Shown here: positions 11,603 to 12,135 of the stretch, one piece after another
How positions within the stretch are numbered: position 1 is the stretch's first letter
Layout: every line of letters begins with the position of its first letter
From: Prevotella sp. UBA3294
GTDB lineage: Bacteria; Bacteroidota; Bacteroidia; Bacteroidales; Bacteroidaceae
DNA: 12,135 nucleotides
Assembly: GCA_002361535.1 (NCBI GenBank)
Contig: DETG01000031.1
Coordinates: forward strand, 44,919 to 57,053
Direction of reading: 5' to 3'
Position numbers and translations under genes: made by a program
Notes under the pieces: model-generated
Database searches by the model: none
Seen by the model: only the letters and a program-made list of their open reading frames with translations
What the model was told of the DNA's origin: nothing

Positions 11603-12135
11603 TTACAGTTTCTTCAACAAGCTGGCAATGCTCACCTTATCCTCGATAATGCCCAAGAGCTGGTCGATGCCGACGCGCTCCTGCTCCATCGTATCACGGA
11701 ATCGCAAGGTCACCGTATTGTCTTTCAATGTGTCATAGTCAACGGTCACGCAATACGGTGTGCCCACGGCATCCTGACGACGGTAGCGCTTACCGATGGT
11801 ATCTTTCTCGTCGTAGCTGCAGTTGAAGTGGAACTTCAAGTTATCGATAATCTCGCGAGCCTTCTCGGGCAGTCCGTCTTTTCTCACAAGCGGCAGCACG
11901 GCCAGCTTGGTGGGTGCGAGGGCTGCAGGGAGTTTCAATACGACACGTGTCTCACCGTTCTCCAGTTTCTCCTCCTGATAGGAGTGGCACATGATGGAAA
12001 GGAACATACGATCCACACCGATAGAGGTCTCAATGACGAACGGCGTATAGCGTTCGTTGGTCTGCGGATCAAAGTATTCAATCTTCTTGCCAGAGTATTT
12101 CTGGTGCTGCGACAGGTCGAAGTTGGTGCGGCTGT
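11603..12135 (-). CDS. glyS: glycyl-tRNA synthetase, C-terminal part (gene runs off the window)
   Basis: The enzyme charges tRNA-Gly. The last 176 residues are in the window; the 5' end lies beyond 12135, with the reading frame open across the edge. Visible are F-D-L-S-Q-H-Q-K-Y-S-G and Y-F-D-P-Q-T-N-E-R-Y-T-P-F-V-I-E. Next comes SIGVDRMF, class II motif 3 with its arginine. The anticodon-binding HGTP domain follows (KLAVLPLVRKDGLPEKARE, IGKRYRRQDAVGTPYC, VTLRFRDTMEQERV). This is the single-chain homodimeric type, as usual in Bacteroidota, rather than the alpha/beta type. An internal Met at 12016 is not the start. The FKBP gene follows 2 bp after the stop. Confidence 0.95.
   Translation of the reverse strand, partial: SRTNFDLSQHQKYSGKKIEYFDPQTNERYTPFVIETSIGVDRMFLSIMCHSYQEEKLENGETRVVLKLPAALAPTKLAVLPLVRKDGLPEKAREIIDNLKFHFNCSYDEKDTIGKRYRRQDAVGTPYCVTVDYDTLKDNTVTLRFRDTMEQERVGIDQLLGIIEDKVSIASLLKKL

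Overview
The window looks like chromosome from a gut- or rumen-type member of the Bacteroidota, most likely the Bacteroidales/Prevotellaceae. The evidence is the phylum-specific promoter form (a TTTG-like -33 box, 19-20 bp, then TAnnTTTG) ahead of several genes, weak or absent Shine-Dalgarno sites, lipoproteins with an acidic stretch after the lipid cysteine, and plant-hemicellulose glycoside hydrolases with signal peptides.

Left third (minus strand): pyrE, an SRPBCC-fold protein gene, argH and a small cysteine-pair lipoprotein gene form one tight operon behind a recognisable promoter (3270-3301). That promoter lies against a perfect 26-bp inverted repeat. Beyond the operon, a second promoter drives tRNA-Gly(GCC) and a tRNA-Leu cut by the window edge.

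Middle (about 3.3-4.9 kb): a gene-poor stretch holds an unusual array of about thirteen degenerate units with an exact 22-bp period (about 3616-3901), with large inverted repeats inside it. Next is a broken GH115 (xylan alpha-glucuronidase-type) gene whose start, one middle piece and end survive in two or three frames.

Carbohydrate block (4.9-10.2 kb): divergent from the GH115 remnant is a two-gene plus-strand operon, a secreted CBM35-GH26 endo-beta-mannanase and a secreted GH2 beta-galactosidase-like enzyme 9 bp downstream. A secreted cupin plus double carboxymuconolactone-decarboxylase-like protein gene converges on it. A hairpin in the 13-bp gap may stop both transcripts. No SusC/SusD pair, transporter or regulator is present, so this looks like a small or eroded hemicellulose locus.

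Right part (10.2-12.1 kb): a self-contained plus-strand transcription unit has a good promoter, a roughly 210-nt structured and repetitive leader, a 27-codon hydrophobic ORF and a perfect 15-bp-stem terminator. It may be a noncoding RNA, a leader-plus-small-protein unit, or both. Finally, glyS (incomplete at the window edge) is followed by an FKBP-type prolyl isomerase lipoprotein gene, both on the minus strand.

The best candidates for undescribed biology are the 22-bp array and the 10.5-10.9 kb small transcript.
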